From: Lutibacter sp.
GTDB lineage: Bacteria > Bacteroidota > Bacteroidia > Flavobacteriales > Flavobacteriaceae
NCBI RefSeq assembly: GCF_016342705.1
Contig: NZ_JAEINV010000012.1
Coordinates: 50,767 to 114,766, forward strand
DNA: 64,000 nucleotides
Reading direction: 5' to 3'
Part shown: positions 9,837 through 18,813 of the stretch, piece by piece
Numbering within the stretch: the stretch's first letter is position 1
Layout: the number at the start of each line of letters is the position of its first letter
The notes under the pieces: generated by a model
The model's input: the letters and a program-made list of their open reading frames with translations, nothing else
Told to the model about the DNA's origin: nothing
Database searches by the model: none
Translations under genes and position numbers: made by a program

Positions 9837-11234
9837 ATGAAGAAAAAAGAACAATTTAACAATCATTATATAGCAATAATTGGAGGTTCAATTTCTGGTT
9901 CTGAAGCTGCTAATATGTTGGCTCAGAATGGGTTTAGAGTAGTTGTTTTTGAAATGAATAAACTTCCATATGGTAAAATTGAAGATGGGTTACCAAACTG
10001 GCATGTAAATTTAAGAGACCGCCAAATTGCTGAAATTGATTCAAAATTAGATCAAGAAAATATTAGGTTTGTACCAAATACAAAGATTGGTTTGGATATA
10101 AATTTTATTGATTTGGTTAATAACTGGGGTTTTTCTGCAATTATTTTAGCAAATGGTGCTTGGGAAGATAGAGCACTTCAAATTCCAACTATTGAAAATT
10201 TTATAGACGGAGAAGTGGTGTATCAAAATTCATTTATAAATTGGTTTAACCATAAACATGAATATAATTATTTAGGTAAAAATTATTTTATTAAGAATAA
10301 TATTGTTGTAATAGGTGGAGGCTTAGCATCTTTAGATGTTATCAAAATTGTAATGATAGAGTTGGTTAAAAAGCAATTGTATTTAAAAAAAGCAATTGAT
10401 ATTGATTTATTCACAATTGAAAAAGAAGGAGTTACTTCAATACTTGAAAAAAATAATATTACTTTAAGTGATTTACAAATTAGTAAAGCTAAATTAATTT
10501 ATAGGCGTACGGCGAAAGATATGCCTTTAAAAACACCAATTGATGAATCTAAAGAAAGTATTGAGGCTGCAAGATTAGTATCAGAAAAGCTTTTATTTAA
10601 GTATGTTGAGAAATATCAATTTGATTTTATTCCATTGTCAATTCCGGTTAATTTAACAGAAGAAAACGGAAGGCTTTCGGGAATAATTTTACAAAACTTA
10701 GAAATTAAGAATGGAAAAGTAGTTCCTATAAAAAATAGTTTTGAAAAGTTTAACTGTGAAATGATTATTTCTTCTATAGGAAGTATTCCTGAAAAAATTG
10801 AAGGCTTAAATTATAGCAATTCTAATTTGAAAATGCGAGATGAAGCAGATTATCAAGTATTTGGATTTGATAACGTTTTTGCTATTGGTAATGCTGTTAC
10901 CGGTAGAGGTAATATTCAGGAATCTAAACAACATGGGAAACAAATGACTGAAATTATTATGGATAAACATTTAACAGAAGATGTTTTTGAAAAATGGTTA
11001 ACAAATCATAATAATCAAATAAAGAATAAAGTTCAAAAACAGCTCAATTCTATAATTGAACAAATTAAAGCTCAGGAGGTTAAACCAGAAGAAATTACCC
11101 AAGAAATTTTAAACAAAACAACAGAAATTCATAAAAAAATAAAATTTACAAGCTATAAAGATTGGATTTTACTAAATACTCCTGCCAGATTAGAAGATAT
11201 CTCAAAAAATAAAGATAATTGCAAATGTTCATAA
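9837..11234 (+). CDS. Ferredoxin-NADP reductase-like FAD flavoprotein
   Basis: A two-dinucleotide-fold flavoprotein similar to adrenodoxin reductase/FprA and to glutamate synthase small subunits, expected to pass electrons between NADPH and an iron-sulfur partner. The FAD fold opens with IAIIGGSISGSEAANMLAQNG (residues 13-33). The second Rossmann motif VVIGGGLASLDV lies near residue 158. NVFAIGNAVTGRGNIQESKQHGK near residue 350 is the FAD-closing motif typical of this family. The last 80 residues are a charged helical extension ending CKCS, which I do not recognise. The 7TM-HD gene follows after 38 bp and may be cotranscribed. Electron partner unknown. Confidence 0.75.
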   Translation: MKKKEQFNNHYIAIIGGSISGSEAANMLAQNGFRVVVFEMNKLPYGKIEDGLPNWHVNLRDRQIAEIDSKLDQENIRFVPNTKIGLDINFIDLVNNWGFSAIILANGAWEDRALQIPTIENFIDGEVVYQNSFINWFNHKHEYNYLGKNYFIKNNIVVIGGGLASLDVIKIVMIELVKKQLYLKKAIDIDLFTIEKEGVTSILEKNNITLSDLQISKAKLIYRRTAKDMPLKTPIDESKESIEAARLVSEKLLFKYVEKYQFDFIPLSIPVNLTEENGRLSGIILQNLEIKNGKVVPIKNSFEKFNCEMIISSIGSIPEKIEGLNYSNSNLKMRDEADYQVFGFDNVFAIGNAVTGRGNIQESKQHGKQMTEIIMDKHLTEDVFEKWLTNHNNQIKNKVQKQLNSIIEQIKAQEVKPEEITQEILNKTTEIHKKIKFTSYKDWILLNTPARLEDISKNKDNCKCS

Positions 11235-11272
11235 AATAATTATTGTTATTTTTGGAATGCAAATAAAACTTC

Positions 11273-13327
11273 GTGAAAAACACTATAAATAAATTACTTG
11301 TAAACCACTCCTTATTTTATAAAGCACTTTTATATGTTGCTACGGTAATTTTAGTTGTGTATTTATTTCCGAAAAGTGGACATTTTAAATACGAATTTCA
11401 AAAAGGAAAACCTTGGCAGTACGAAAATTATTACGCACCTTTTGATTTTGCTGTTCAAAAAACTCAAGAAGAAATAGATAAAGAAATTTTAGAAACCAAA
11501 GAGTTTTCAAAACATTATTTTAATTATAATGAACAAATTGTTGAAAATGTTAAAACAACAATTAATGAATTAGTCGCAGAATTTATTGATACATCTGAAC
11601 TTACTAAAAATGCTAAAAGTAATTTAATTCAAAAAACACATGAAATAATTGAAGAAGTATATGAATTTGGTTATTTAGAGACTTCCAGTGAGCAAAAAAA
11701 TGAGCAGACAGTAATTACTCTTAGAAAAGGAAATAAAATTCAGGAGATTCAACTTCATAAAATCTTTTTATCCAATCAAATATTAGATTTTATTCAAAAT
11801 AAAATGGGGGAGCAGCCCTATAATGAAACTGAAACTGCAATAATAAATATTTTATATAAAGAACTAAAGCCAAACGTAAGTTTTGATGATAGTTTTACGC
11901 AAAAAACATTAAATGAAAATTTAAATAAAATATCATATACAAAAGGATTAGTTTCTGAAAATGAGCGTATTATATTTAAAGGTGATATTGTTGAAGGTGA
12001 AAAATTTATGATTTTAAATTCTTTAAAAAACGAATTTGAATCGCAAGTTTGGAGTAAATCTAATTATAATTGGATAGTTACAGGTTACACATTATTAGTT
12101 GCCTTAGCCTTTTTAATGATATTTTTATTTTTAAGAAAGTATAGATTAGATATTTTTGAAAACAACACCAAAGTATCATTTATATTTTTCAATATTATTT
12201 TAATTATTTTACTTATTACATTTATTGTAAAATACGATGCTAAATATGTGTATATAGCACCAATTGTTATTTTACCTTTAGTTCATAAAGCATTTTTTGA
12301 TGCACGTTTAGGTTTATTTACCCATGTTTTAACTGTATTATTACTAGGCTTTATTGTGCCTAATAGTTTTGAATTTATTTTCTTACAAATTATTGCAGGT
12401 ATAGTAACAATTTTAACAATATCTGAACTGTATAAAAGAGCCAATTTATTTATTTCAGTATTACAAATTACTTTTGTTTATTTCGTAGCTTATTTTGCAT
12501 TTTCAATAATTCAAGAAGGAAATGCACAAAACTTAAATTATGAAAAGTTTGTTTATTTTGTTTTAAATGGAGCGGCAACGTTATTTGTACTGCCGCTTAT
12601 TTATATTTTTGAAAAATTATTTGGGTTAGTTTCAGATGAATCATTAAAGGAATTATCAAATACCAATTCACAATTATTAAGAGAATTAGCAGAAAAAGCA
12701 CCAGGAACATTTCAGCATTCATTACAAGTTGCAAATTTGTGTGAAGCTTGTGCAAATGAAATTCATGCAAATGCAATGTTGGTTAGAACCGGAGCTCTAT
12801 ATCATGATATTGGAAAAATGTTAAATCCAATGTATTTTACAGAAAATCAAACCACAACAGTAAATCCGCATAACGATTTAACACCGAGAGATAGTGCTCA
12901 AATAATTATTGATCATATAATAAATGGGGTTGAATTGGCGAAAAAAAATCATATTCCAGATAGGATAATTGATTTTATTAGAACCCACCACGGAACAACG
13001 TTAGTATATTATTTTTATAAAAAAGAAGAACAGTTTATTGGTGGAAAAGTGGAATTGAATGATTTTCAATACCCAGGACCTATTCCATTTTCAAAAGAAA
13101 CAGCAATTTTAATGATGTGTGATTCGGTTGAAGCAGCTTCAAAAAGTTTAAAAGAGCCAAATTCACAATCTATTGATGAGTTGGTAGATAAGATAGTAAA
13201 CAAGCAAATGGAAGATGGACAATTTATGAATGCAGATATTACTTTTAAGGAGTTACAAACCATTAAAAAGGTGTTAAAGAAGAAGTTAAAGAATATTTAT
13301 CATTTACGAATTGAATATCCAGAATAA
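11273..13327 (+). CDS. 7TM-HD phosphohydrolase (PgpH-like c-di-AMP phosphodiesterase)
   Basis: A membrane enzyme of the 7TMR-HD family, in which PgpH hydrolyses the second messenger c-di-AMP. One membrane segment near residue 20 is followed by a large extracytoplasmic 7TMR-HDED domain (about residues 45-260), then six or seven membrane helices (about 265-440), then a cytoplasmic HD domain. Metal ligands are visible: FQHSLQVANL, YHDIGKM with His511-Asp512, and FIRTHHGT. The length of 684 aa is close to that of family members. The start is GTG at 11273; no ATG fits the N-terminus. The tRNA cluster follows on the same strand with its own promoter. c-di-AMP as the substrate is family knowledge. 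Confidence 0.88.
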   Translation: MKNTINKLLVNHSLFYKALLYVATVILVVYLFPKSGHFKYEFQKGKPWQYENYYAPFDFAVQKTQEEIDKEILETKEFSKHYFNYNEQIVENVKTTINELVAEFIDTSELTKNAKSNLIQKTHEIIEEVYEFGYLETSSEQKNEQTVITLRKGNKIQEIQLHKIFLSNQILDFIQNKMGEQPYNETETAIINILYKELKPNVSFDDSFTQKTLNENLNKISYTKGLVSENERIIFKGDIVEGEKFMILNSLKNEFESQVWSKSNYNWIVTGYTLLVALAFLMIFLFLRKYRLDIFENNTKVSFIFFNIILIILLITFIVKYDAKYVYIAPIVILPLVHKAFFDARLGLFTHVLTVLLLGFIVPNSFEFIFLQIIAGIVTILTISELYKRANLFISVLQITFVYFVAYFAFSIIQEGNAQNLNYEKFVYFVLNGAATLFVLPLIYIFEKLFGLVSDESLKELSNTNSQLLRELAEKAPGTFQHSLQVANLCEACANEIHANAMLVRTGALYHDIGKMLNPMYFTENQTTTVNPHNDLTPRDSAQIIIDHIINGVELAKKNHIPDRIIDFIRTHHGTTLVYYFYKKEEQFIGGKVELNDFQYPGPIPFSKETAILMMCDSVEAASKSLKEPNSQSIDELVDKIVNKQMEDGQFMNADITFKELQTIKKVLKKKLKNIYHLRIEYPE

Positions 13328-13364
13328 ATAAGTTCATTTTTTAAGTAAAAAAAGTGAAAAAATG

Positions 13365-13395
13365 TTGTGTAAATGCTTTTCTAGTGCTACATTTG
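13365..13395 (+). promoter_or_regulatory. Promoter of the tRNA cluster
   Basis: TTG at 13365-13367 and TACATTTG at 13388-13395 (TAnnTTTG consensus) are 20 bp apart and lie 34 bp before tRNA-Ser. This is a good match to the Bacteroidota housekeeping promoter. Confidence 0.65.
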
Positions 13396-13428
13396 CACTC
13401 GCAAAAATAAGTTCATAAGCATATTAAA

Positions 13429-13512
13429 GGAGAGGTGCCGGAGTGGTAACGGAGCAGATTGCTAATCTGTCGACGGGTAACTGTCGCCAGGGTTCGAGTC
13501 CCTGTCTCTCCG
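13429..13512 (+). tRNA. tRNA-Ser(GCU)
   Basis: The acceptor stem GGAGAGG pairs with TCTCTCC at 13505-13511, discriminator G13512. The anticodon stem GCAGA/TCTGT encloses the loop TTGCTAA with anticodon GCT. A long variable arm (CGACGGGTAACTGTCG region) and the T arm CAGGG-TTCGAGT-CCCTG confirm a class II serine tRNA. CCA is not encoded. Confidence 0.95.
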
Positions 13513-13525
13513 CTTTTTTTATTTT

Positions 13526-13600
13526 CGGGGTGTAGCGTAGCCCGGTTATCGCGCCGCGTTTGGGACGCGGAGGTCGCAGGTTCGAATCCTGCCACCCCGA
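13526..13600 (+). tRNA. tRNA-Pro(UGG)
   Basis: Acceptor CGGGGTG pairs with CACCCCG (13593-13599), discriminator A13600. The anticodon arm CCGCG-TTTGGGA-CGCGG gives anticodon TGG. The T arm is GCAGG-TTCGAAT-CCTGC. It lies 13 bp after tRNA-Ser in the same transcript. Confidence 0.95.
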
Positions 13601-13629
13601 CAGAATAACCGGATATTTATTGTCCTAAT

Positions 13630-13703
<74 letters not shown>

Positions 13704-13711
13704 CTAAACTA

Positions 13712-13780
13712 AACTGATAATCAGTTGGTTACATAAATTAAACACGATTTGGGAACAGAAATGGGAACAATATCGTGTTT
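13712..13780 (+). promoter_or_regulatory. Left-end integrase-binding/promoter region
   Basis: Contains an inverted repeat AACTGAT-A-ATCAGTT (13712-13726), then an AAACACGAT/ATCGTGTTT stem (13740-13748 with 13772-13780). Between the stem arms lie two direct copies of TGGGAACA (13750-13757 and 13762-13769), 12 bp apart. TGTTCCCA, its complement, reappears near attR. This arrangement fits arm-type integrase or excisionase sites. The stem followed by a T-run could also work as a terminator. Confidence 0.5.
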
Positions 13781-13798
13781 TTTTTATATCTTTATTTT

Positions 13799-15463
13799 AT
13801 GGGGTTATCTCTCACACAATCATATAATAAAGGTAAAAAGTTGGTATATCCACACTTTATATACCACAAGAAAAATTATAAAAGAATAAAAATTTACTGC
13901 AATGCTCCTTGTTTAATAAAACATTGGAACACAGAACTTAAACGAGTTGAGAGGGGTGATAATAATTACAAATTAAAAAACCTTACAATACAATCATTAA
14001 GAAACAAATTAGAGGCTATTATAAATCGTTATAAAAATAACGATGATGATTTATCACCACCACGATTAAGATTAGAATTAAAAAAAAGAGAAAAAATAAA
14101 AGAAGCTATTAGTTTCTCAACACTACCATTACTTACTCTAATTCAAGATTGGGAAAAGGAGTATATGAATAATAGTAATGTTTTAGATGTTACTAAAATA
14201 AGAACCAAATCAGTTGTTAAGCATATCAAAGATTATATTGTTGAGGTTGAAAAAGAAAGTAGCAAAACATTGTTGATTGATGATATGGATGATACCTTCT
14301 TACTTAATTTTATGAATTGGTTATTTATTATTCCTACTATAAATGGTACTGGGTTATTGCCTCGTTCAGCTTTACGAAGATTTCAATATTTACAAAGTTT
14401 TTGTATATGGTATAGTAGTAATTCAAAAGAGTATAAGAGGGTGAAAACTCCAACTGAATTAACTCAAGCCGCCAACATTGATAAAAATGAAAACCCTATA
14501 TCATTTAGCCTAAAAGAGCTAATTAAACTTGTCACTTTTACAGATTTCAACTTTTTAGAACCTGTTAAGAATGAGAAAGGAAAAACCGATTGGGTCGAAA
14601 GTGATAAGTGGAAAAAGTATTTAACGAGTGATAAACAGAACAGAGATAATAAAAATGGAATTGTTGAATTTATATATGAAAATACTAAATACGGTAAACA
14701 AACTTATACAAGTTGGGAAGTATACAAAGATTTCCTTGTTTTTCTCTGCTCAGTTGGTTGTAGATATAGTGATGGTATAAAAATTAAAGTTGGTGATTTA
14801 AAACATTCTAAAAGAAACACTAATTCCCCAATTGAAGGTGGTGTTGATGGAAATTTCGTGTTTTACCAAAAGAAAACAAATACGAAGGCTACTCCACGGT
14901 TGAATGATGTTTCTTTTATGATATACAAAAAATACAGTAGAGGTAAAAAAAATGGAGATTTCTTATTTCCAGAAACAAAAAGAGGTAATCAAATAAGTGC
15001 AGTAAAAATAAACAAGCAAATAAAACGTATCTGCAAAACCATTGGGTTTAACCGTAAGATAGTTAAAAGAAAACTTGGCAGTAAAGGGATTGAAATACAT
15101 AGTGAAAGTAAATCTTTATGGGAATTGGTTACCACACATATTGGTAGAAAAACTTATATAAAAACGATGGTAATGGGTAAAAACTTTACCACACAAGAAT
15201 TAATGAAAATGAGTGGGCATAAAACCGATGATATGTTTCATCAATATTATTCTATAACTGAGGGAGATATACTTAATAAACCAAACTCTTCATTTCTTAG
15301 TAAGCAGGGAGAAAATAAAACTACTAAGGATATACCAGCGCTTCTAACGAATGAACCTACAATTATGGATAAACTTATTCAGTTAAAAGAATTAATAAAA
15401 CGTGAATTAATTTCGGAAGAAGATTATGAAGAAAAGAAAAATGAATTCCTTAAATCTTTATAG
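13799..15463 (+). CDS. Tyrosine-family site-specific integrase
   Basis: Catalyses integration and excision at the tRNA-Arg att site. The N-terminus (about 1-100) is an arm-DNA-binding region, followed by a SAM-like core-binding domain (about 110-210, PLLTLIQDWEKEYMNN onward) and the catalytic domain. Catalytic residues, numbered from the ATG at 13799, are Arg322 in GCRYSDG, His447 and Arg450 in HIGRKTYIKT, His474 in SGHKTDDM and nucleophile Tyr483 in HQYYSI, so the enzyme looks complete at 554 aa. I prefer the ATG at 13799 (MGLSLTQSYN) over the ATG at 13775, whose leader lies within the left-end T-rich hairpin. The C-terminus carries a SHOCT-like tail (MDKLIQLKELIKRELISEEDYEEKK). Confidence 0.92.
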   Translation: MGLSLTQSYNKGKKLVYPHFIYHKKNYKRIKIYCNAPCLIKHWNTELKRVERGDNNYKLKNLTIQSLRNKLEAIINRYKNNDDDLSPPRLRLELKKREKIKEAISFSTLPLLTLIQDWEKEYMNNSNVLDVTKIRTKSVVKHIKDYIVEVEKESSKTLLIDDMDDTFLLNFMNWLFIIPTINGTGLLPRSALRRFQYLQSFCIWYSSNSKEYKRVKTPTELTQAANIDKNENPISFSLKELIKLVTFTDFNFLEPVKNEKGKTDWVESDKWKKYLTSDKQNRDNKNGIVEFIYENTKYGKQTYTSWEVYKDFLVFLCSVGCRYSDGIKIKVGDLKHSKRNTNSPIEGGVDGNFVFYQKKTNTKATPRLNDVSFMIYKKYSRGKKNGDFLFPETKRGNQISAVKINKQIKRICKTIGFNRKIVKRKLGSKGIEIHSESKSLWELVTTHIGRKTYIKTMVMGKNFTTQELMKMSGHKTDDMFHQYYSITEGDILNKPNSSFLSKQGENKTTKDIPALLTNEPTIMDKLIQLKELIKRELISEEDYEEKKNEFLKSL

Positions 15464-15596
15464 AAAGTTTCAGTTCTATCCATTCTATTAAACCAACAAC
15501 AGGCTCATCCTCTGGGCGATGTGGAATTCTATCGCCCATTCGTTTGTACCATAAATCTCTATCCTTCTCTTTAATAACTTTTAATTCATTTCTCAT
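15450..15596 (-). CDS. 48-aa ORF coupled to the serine recombinase
   Basis: The ATG (15594-15596) overlaps the recombinase stop TGA in an ATGA junction, a typical sign of translational coupling. The product, MRNELKVIKEKDRDLWYKRM followed by GDRIPHRPEDEPVVGLIEWIELKLSIKI, is charged and mostly helical in outlook with no membrane segment. Its 3' end overlaps the convergent integrase gene by 14 bp. I do not recognise a family. It could be a small accessory DNA-binding or regulatory protein of the recombinase; the ATGA overlap and sensible composition are the only support. Confidence 0.5.
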   Translation of the reverse strand: MRNELKVIKEKDRDLWYKRMGDRIPHRPEDEPVVGLIEWIELKLSIKI

Positions 15597-16234
15597 GCTA
15601 ATTCATTTTGAGGTTTAATGTACTTCTTGATTTTAGTAATGGTATTTTTATTCAGATTGTAAATCTTACAAACTTCTGAACCTTTATACCCTTTCTCCAA
15701 TAATTCAATTGGCTTCTTGTATTTTTCGAGAAACATCATAGTAGATTCAGAGCCTCGTTGTTTTCGGTTCTTGTATTTTCCAAGAGATTTAGCAATCTCA
15801 ATTCCTTCCATCTGCCTCTCACGCCGTATATCATTCTCAATCTCTGCAAATGAACCCATGACTGAAATCATCATTTTAATAGTGTAGTTCATCTTACCAT
15901 CAACAAGAGTTCTCATTCCAAGGTTTTCAATATATAATGAAACACCATTAGAATGGAAGAATTCAATAACATCTAACAGATTTTTTAAATCGCGGGCTAA
16001 TCTATCAATTGAATGAATTGATATTTCATCTACTTTTCCTTGTTCAACATAAGACTTTAAATGAATCCCATATGTTCTTTCAAAAAGTGGAATAGTACCA
16101 CTACATTTATCTTCGAATACATAAGTGTACTGTTCGTTATTTTTTTGTTGCCTATCTAAATTTTGAGTTATAGAACTCACACGGTTATAACGAATAATTC
16201 TAATTTCTTTCCTAATTTTAATATCCTTAATCAT
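15593..16234 (-). CDS. Serine recombinase (resolvase/invertase family)
   Basis: Makes double-strand DNA breaks through a serine-DNA link; it may resolve multimers of the element or invert segments. The N-terminal catalytic domain holds RYNRVSSITQN with Ser20 as nucleophile. SIDRLARDLKNLL (about residues 80-92) carries the conserved Asp and Arg. The long E-helix SFAEIENDIRRERQMEGI follows near residue 125, and a C-terminal HTH (KGYKGSEVCKIYNLNKNTITKIKKYI) binds DNA. At 213 aa it has the size of small resolvases, not large serine integrases. Transcription runs toward the integrase, and a 48-aa ORF is coupled to its end. Target sites are not evident. Confidence 0.88.
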   Translation of the reverse strand: MIKDIKIRKEIRIIRYNRVSSITQNLDRQQKNNEQYTYVFEDKCSGTIPLFERTYGIHLKSYVEQGKVDEISIHSIDRLARDLKNLLDVIEFFHSNGVSLYIENLGMRTLVDGKMNYTIKMMISVMGSFAEIENDIRRERQMEGIEIAKSLGKYKNRKQRGSESTMMFLEKYKKPIELLEKGYKGSEVCKIYNLNKNTITKIKKYIKPQNELA

Positions 16235-16379
16235 ATACCTCTAATATAGGAAAAAGCGTCGGTAATTACTAACTAAACGGCTGATATGACGAAAATTAAG
16301 TGTACTAAATTTATGTAAACATCATCTTTAGGAATTAAAATGAATACTTGATTTTTGGTGTACGAAATAACTATTTTTT

Positions 16380-18170
16380 CTATTCACCATCCAAGTACCA
16401 ACTAATTCCAACATGTGGTGGAAGAAATATTAAATCACTCAACTTTCCATTTCTTTGTTCAAAGGTCCCATTTATATTCTCAAGAACAACATGTTCCTCT
16501 GGCGATTCAAAACTATTATTCCATTGCAAACTATTGGAAATAATTACATCCATATCATCATCATCATCAATATCAATAATTTCAAAATCTTCCCACAATG
16601 AATCTCCAATTGAATTTTTATACAATTCATAAAAACCTGAAAGTTCAAATGTTCCGTCACAATTACCTATACTGAAGTCAATTCTATGGTCTATATCCAC
16701 AAAATAAGACATAAGATCTAAACAACCATCCTTATTAAAATCATTAACCAATAACCCAATTCCTCCAGAAGGAACACCTGTATTTTCAAAAGAAGTCTTA
16801 ATTAAACTTCTTGGATATTCATATATTAATTGACCTGTGACAGGGTCTTGAAGTAAAATTAAATTGGTTTTGTTTAATATATTTCCATAGGGGTCAATTA
16901 TCCTACCTCTTAAACCATTTTCATCAGCAGGGTCGTCTAAATATTGTAATCCACATCCAATAATAGCATCATCAAATCCATCATTATTAAAATCTCCTGA
17001 TGTACTCCACCAACCAGAAATATGACCATCACCAATATCCATTCTTAGAACTCCATCAATTATTGGGTGTCTTTGAATTTCATATGAGTCAATATTTAAA
17101 GCTGGTTCAATTCCTTCATCCCATAATTCAAAAACACCATTATTATTTTTCAAAACAAGTTGACTCCCTCCTGTATTTACAATTATATCTCTATCCCCGT
17201 CACCTTCTATATCAATAGAAGTACATCCATGTGAAAAATTTGAAATTTGAGGTAAAAGTTCATTTGTTACTTCAATTAAATTACCATCCGTAGTTTGATA
17301 AATTAATTGATCCTGAGCCCCAGGGAAAGGGGGTGAATCTAATCCACTATCCGCCAGAAAAAAATCTATCAAACCATCATTGTTGAAATCATCAAAAACG
17401 ATATTTCTACCCCAGCAATTAATCCCTGTATTTATACTCTCAAAACTTATATTATCATTGTTTTTAAATAAAATCATTTCCTTATGTTGTCCAAATTCAG
17501 GACCAGCAAGAATTAAAATCATATCTAAATCTCCATCATTTTCTAAATCAAAAGAATATGACCAAGACGGATTTCCATCAGGTCTAATTATATCTAAAAC
17601 CTCATTCCTTAATTTAAGAATAGCTTCTTTGTACATCAACTCATTATTTTTTTTGAACTGAATGGTTAAAGATTTAGATTTATCAACTGTAATTGTAATA
17701 GGGTTTTCTGTTCCAACATAATCACCAGACCAACTTTCAAACTCCCAACCATCCACAGGTATTGCAGTTAATTTCACAACACTTCCTGATGGGTAATCTT
17801 TTGTTGGTTTAGATGATAATAGTTCTTCTGTTACTGTTCCTTCACCTTCAATTGTTATTGAAAGAGGATACATTCTCTTTTCAAAAACTCCAGTAATATT
17901 CTTATTAGAATTTATTGTTACTGAAATCGGGTTGGTTGTTCCAGTAACTCCACCATTCCATTCCTTAAAAATATACTCTGGTGATGGAGTTGCAAGTACG
18001 GAAACACTTGTACCTGTTTGATAGTTCCCATCTGATGGAGTTACTGTTCCACCATCAGTAGGCGTAACTGTAACCTTTAAATTATAGTTTGGAATAATTT
18101 CAGGTTCAACATCTTTAGAACAAGAAATAAATAAGATAAAGACTAATAATGTTTGGAAGGGGATTTTCAT
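16380..18170 (-). CDS. Surface lipoprotein with FG-GAP/VCBS-type repeats
   Basis: A 596-aa exported cargo protein. MKIPFQTLLVFILFISCSKD is a lipoprotein signal with the acylated Cys in ISCS. Residues about 30-100 and 105-175 are two InlB B-type/bacterial repeat units (GGTVTPSDGNYQTGTSVSV, FKEWNGGVTG and WSGDYVG). From about residue 200 on come repeated calcium-binding FG-GAP-like motifs: DLENDGDLDM, DFNNDGLIDF, DIEGDGDRDI, DFNNDGFDDA, DFNKDGCLDL, DIDDDDDMDV. These build beta-propellers that bind ligands at the cell surface. Its own promoter must lie in the long gap upstream. No enzyme motif is visible. As cargo of a mobile element it may act in adhesion or surface recognition; that is inference. 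Confidence 0.75.
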   Translation of the reverse strand: MKIPFQTLLVFILFISCSKDVEPEIIPNYNLKVTVTPTDGGTVTPSDGNYQTGTSVSVLATPSPEYIFKEWNGGVTGTTNPISVTINSNKNITGVFEKRMYPLSITIEGEGTVTEELLSSKPTKDYPSGSVVKLTAIPVDGWEFESWSGDYVGTENPITITVDKSKSLTIQFKKNNELMYKEAILKLRNEVLDIIRPDGNPSWSYSFDLENDGDLDMILILAGPEFGQHKEMILFKNNDNISFESINTGINCWGRNIVFDDFNNDGLIDFFLADSGLDSPPFPGAQDQLIYQTTDGNLIEVTNELLPQISNFSHGCTSIDIEGDGDRDIIVNTGGSQLVLKNNNGVFELWDEGIEPALNIDSYEIQRHPIIDGVLRMDIGDGHISGWWSTSGDFNNDGFDDAIIGCGLQYLDDPADENGLRGRIIDPYGNILNKTNLILLQDPVTGQLIYEYPRSLIKTSFENTGVPSGGIGLLVNDFNKDGCLDLMSYFVDIDHRIDFSIGNCDGTFELSGFYELYKNSIGDSLWEDFEIIDIDDDDDMDVIISNSLQWNNSFESPEEHVVLENINGTFEQRNGKLSDLIFLPPHVGISWYLDGE

Positions 18171-18813
18171 AATAATTTTTTATATAGTAAAGTTATTCAA
18201 TTTATTGTTAAACTCTATGATTTTTATCACCACCAAAAAATGACATGGTTAAGCCAGTTTGTTAAAGTCCGATTGTATTTAACTCTCATAGTGTTACCCT
18301 TTATAATTGAGATTAAACATATCAAAAATCAACGACAAAATCTGATATAATACGCATTAAATATGCCTTTTAGAGTTACGTTGTAATTTGTGAATTAAAG
18401 GGAAATGTTTTTATTTTAATGAGTTTATAAACTCACTAAATATATTCTTAAAAAACGATTAGGTTTCTTGTAACTGAGAAAAAATAAAAAAGATTATTAT
18501 GTTGTAGTACCAGTTCATATATCGAGGTTAATTTTTCACTCCATACAATATGACAGGGTAAAAAAAATCAAAACATGTAGTTTCAGAAATGGAAACAATG
18601 AAGAATATTTAAAAATTGGTAATAAAAATAGTGAATGACAATAATCATATGATATTAAAATCATCTTTTTTATATTTGAAATAAATTGCAACCAAATTCG
18701 ATATTTTGTAAATGTATAAAGAAAACGTTTATTCACCTTATACGGATAATTTGAGGGGATGTGCATATAAAATGAACATATAACAGAGTTGACAACAAGC
18801 TGAAAACAAACTA
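18171..18813. other. 643-bp gene-free region inside the element
   Basis: Between divergent genes (lipoprotein on minus, DUF2971 on plus). It holds one copy of the 26-bp palindrome (18415-18440) and presumably both promoters. No convincing ORF is seen; the open frames on either strand are AT-rich and low in normal protein character. Confidence 0.6.
18415..18440 (-). repeat. 26-bp palindrome, copy 1
   Basis: TTTAATGAGTTTA followed by TAAACTCACTAAA: a near-perfect palindrome with one unpaired position per arm. Its reverse complement matches copy 3 (22966-22991) at 25 of 26 positions. It lies in the gap before the DUF2971 gene. Confidence 0.8.

Noticed and set aside
13413..13595. Minus-strand ORF of 60 aa
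   Set aside because: It lies entirely over tRNA-Ser and tRNA-Pro; its sequence (MAGFEPATSASQTRRDN) is the well-known false protein made from antisense tRNA.
18536..18766. Minus-strand ORF of 76 aa in the 643-bp gap
   Set aside because: Rich in Phe, Leu, Tyr, Lys and Ile from AT-rich DNA, no domain, no coupling to neighbours, no visible promoter.
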